A DNA stretch of 64,000 nt, from the NCBI GenBank assembly GCA_012862575.1, contig BLSF01000095.1, forward strand, positions 1-64,000. Reading direction: 5' to 3'. Below, in pieces: positions 62,469 to 64,000 of this stretch. The notes below the pieces were generated by a model that worked only from the letters and a program-made list of their open reading frames with translations, did not search any database and had not been told where the DNA came from. How positions within the stretch are numbered: the stretch's first letter is position 1; every line of letters starts with the position of its first letter. A program made the translations under genes and the position numbers. Source of the DNA: Parietichytrium sp. I65-24A (taxonomy: Eukaryota; Sar; Bigyra; Thraustochytrida; Thraustochytriidae).

Positions 62469-63251
62469 TTATTGAGAGCCACAAATCTCCTCTCCTAATT
62501 TGACGACCTCTCGCCATTTGGCCCAAGAATCCATCTTCAGCGCTTCTTCCACTTTATCAGACAGGTCCAAGAGCAACCCCGTATCATCGCGATCGCCACC
62601 AAATCCCCTCAGTACTTTGTCTCCATACTCGCAAGATGTCCCTTGGTTTTCATCTGCCTCAAGCACAGCGCGGCACCAACCTTGCACGTCCTCGGCATGG
62701 TCAAGAACATTCCACACACACAGTCTGCCAAATCGACTCCTTCGGCGCCGCATGGTCCGCACGACTGCCGAATAAATCAATTCGCGTCTCCCCATGTCAT
62801 ATCGAAATTGGCAAACGTGCTGAGGCCACCGGGCGGGCTCCAAAGCAGCACAAAATCACTGTCCAAAGTTTGAACGAGACCCTTGCGAGACCACACGAGC
62901 ATGCTGGTCCGCCAGTTGTAAACCCGTCAAACTCGTCAGTGTCTTTTGTGAGTGGTGCGCTGCGAAACGTGTCAAACATTCAAGAGAGCTGGAAGGTTTG
63001 AGCGAGGGTTCGGCTTCGATAAGATGAACGGCCGTCAAATCCGACGCGCTGTCTCCGTGCAGCTGCGCCATTATCACAGACTTGCCACTGCCCGGGTATC
63101 CAACGAGGCCAGCTAGACCCTGGCGGCACGTGTGGCCCAGGCCTCCACCTCTCCAAAGAGCCACGCTCGCCTATTCCTTCACCAACTCCAGCTGCGCGTG
63201 CGAGACCTCCTCCGCTCCGGTCTCCATCGATTCTACTCTCGCACGTTTCAT
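62469..63251 (-). pseudogene. P-loop protein, frame-disrupted (pseudogene, sequence errors or extra introns)
   Basis: An ATG at 63249-63251 opens a short charged leader stopped by a TAG at 63171. The same frame resumes with GLVGYPGSGKSVIMAQLHG, a Walker A motif (GYPGSGKS). A 63-bp GTGAAG...CAG intron (63182-63120) would join them in phase. Beyond that, protein-like sequence jumps between frames: APLTKDTDEFDGFTTGG, then VWSRKGLVQTLDSDFVLLW with SPPGGLSTFANFDMTWGD, then DHAAPKESIWQTVCV, then NVLDHAEDVQGWCRAVLEAD to the stop at 62469. One switch coincides with a GTGTGTG run, a classic slippage site. No CTAAC branch box is seen in the proposed intron. Family unresolved; a P-loop NTPase of unknown role. 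Confidence 0.5.
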
Positions 63252-63364
63252 TCTGCGCTGTGCAGCGCGGACGGAAGAAAGCGCAACGAGGCTAAACAAA
63301 CTTGAAGCCAAGCCAAACGTTGCCTTTGGAGAAGCGACTCTGGTCTAGCTTGAGAAGGAGGATC

Positions 63365-64000
63365 ATGACGTGGTGGTGGTGGACAGCCAAGTCGTGGGCG
63401 GAGTTCGCCGCGTGGACGGTGGGCAGCGTGGGCGGCGTGGCGCTGAGCGGGACGCTGGCAGGGCCCATCGGAGTGGCGGCGTGCGCGTTCGGCGGCACAG
63501 CGTTGGTGGCGGCTCGGGCGTGGCAAGGGTGGACGGGCGCTTCCGGCGCAGAAGCTGTGAGTGCTGGAGGCCTCGCCAAAGCGCTGTGCGTGTTGCCGCT
63601 AGGACTCGGAGCGGTGAGCTTGTTCGCCGCCCTGGATGTGAAGAAGCAGAGACGTTGGGCCAGGGAGTTTAACTGGTATGTGAACTTTGCTGTGCTTGGG
63701 AATATTCTGATGATGGTGTTTGTGCCGGGAGGCGACACGGTGCGAGCGTGGTCCAGCAGAGTCACTTGCTGCCTTCTTGGCACATGGCTGGCGAAAGAGA
63801 TGCGCGCGGTGAAATGGCGGCCGAACCGCATCATGCCGGACGGAACCTTTGTCTTCAATGCTTCGCCGATGTCATGGTGTCTAAGTCACGCCGTGTACAG
63901 GGCAATTCTAGTGACGTTGCCTGCATTCGAAACGCGAAGATACGTCTTGATGGAACCTCTGAGCTTGTCACTCATGTTTTGGTTTCGTCACAAGGGTATG
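63365..64000 (+). CDS. Membrane protein, 3' end outside the window
   Basis: Open from ATG 63365 to the window edge, 212 codons without a stop. The protein begins MTWWWWTAKSWAEFAAWTVG and has several Gly/Ala-rich hydrophobic segments (VGGVALSGTLAGPIGVAACA; LCVLPLGLGAVSLFAAL; YVNFAVLGNILMMVFVPGG). A cytosolic-looking MPDGTFVFNASPMSWCLSHA and further hydrophobic sequence follow at the edge. Codon use is GC-rich like the other genes. I do not recognise the family. It diverges from the disrupted P-loop locus, with 113 bp between start codons. Confidence 0.7.
   Translation, partial: MTWWWWTAKSWAEFAAWTVGSVGGVALSGTLAGPIGVAACAFGGTALVAARAWQGWTGASGAEAVSAGGLAKALCVLPLGLGAVSLFAALDVKKQRRWAREFNWYVNFAVLGNILMMVFVPGGDTVRAWSSRVTCCLLGTWLAKEMRAVKWRPNRIMPDGTFVFNASPMSWCLSHAVYRAILVTLPAFETRRYVLMEPLSLSLMFWFRHKGM

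Overview
The window is nuclear DNA from a flagellated, unicellular-type eukaryote. It encodes two axonemal proteins (inner-arm dynein light chain p28 and a WDR93-like central-apparatus protein), two nuclear-encoded mitochondrial assembly factors (COX11, ISCA2), translation factor eIF3c, a RhoGEF and a phospholipase D. Genes are mostly intronless, lie on both strands and are separated by 0.02-5 kb of microsatellite-rich DNA. Four introns could be placed by hand (102, 93, 89 and 167 bp). All are GT-AG and share a CTAAC/T branch-point-like box 26-36 nt before the acceptor. This fits a stramenopile-type protist, and a labyrinthulomycete (thraustochytrid) is my best guess; that is inference, not demonstrated.

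Layout. 0-4.7 kb: a TIR-domain gene cut by the left edge, an unrecognised gene, and a UPF0489 (C5orf22-like) gene with a problematic start. 4.9-6.4 kb: a 35-bp tandem repeat running into two copies of a ~780-bp satellite plus an older decayed copy. 6.6-12.6 kb: a SMYD-like SET protein, an apparent Stc1-AlkB fusion, an ankyrin protein and p28. 12.8-33.7 kb: the large genes, namely WDR93-like (2 exons), a WW/C2HC zinc-finger protein, a PX-PH-PLD phospholipase D (2 exons) with a very large acidic insert, a 1511-aa DH-PH-IQ RhoGEF and a membrane-anchored metallophosphatase (2 exons). 33.7-40.2 kb: a gene-poor stretch holding one small ORF that looks bacterial. 40.2-51.3 kb: galactokinase, F-box/LRR, an LRR plus propeller-like protein, and eIF3c. 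52.4-55.4 kb: four more tandem copies of the ~780-bp satellite, same orientation, 47 kb from the first cluster. 55.7-64 kb: a multipass membrane protein, METTL9-like methyltransferase (2 exons), COX11, ISCA2, a short inverted-repeat element, two frame-broken coding remnants and a membrane-protein gene running off the right edge.

The genes do not form one pathway. Themes that recur are flagellar structure (p28, WDR93), membrane/phosphoinositide and small-GTPase signalling (PLD, RhoGEF), mitochondrial respiratory-chain and Fe-S assembly (COX11, ISCA2), and chromatin or protein methylation/oxidation (SMYD, Stc1-AlkB, METTL9). Start codons were re-chosen as the first plausible ATG, because several long frames open upstream on GTG or TTG only.
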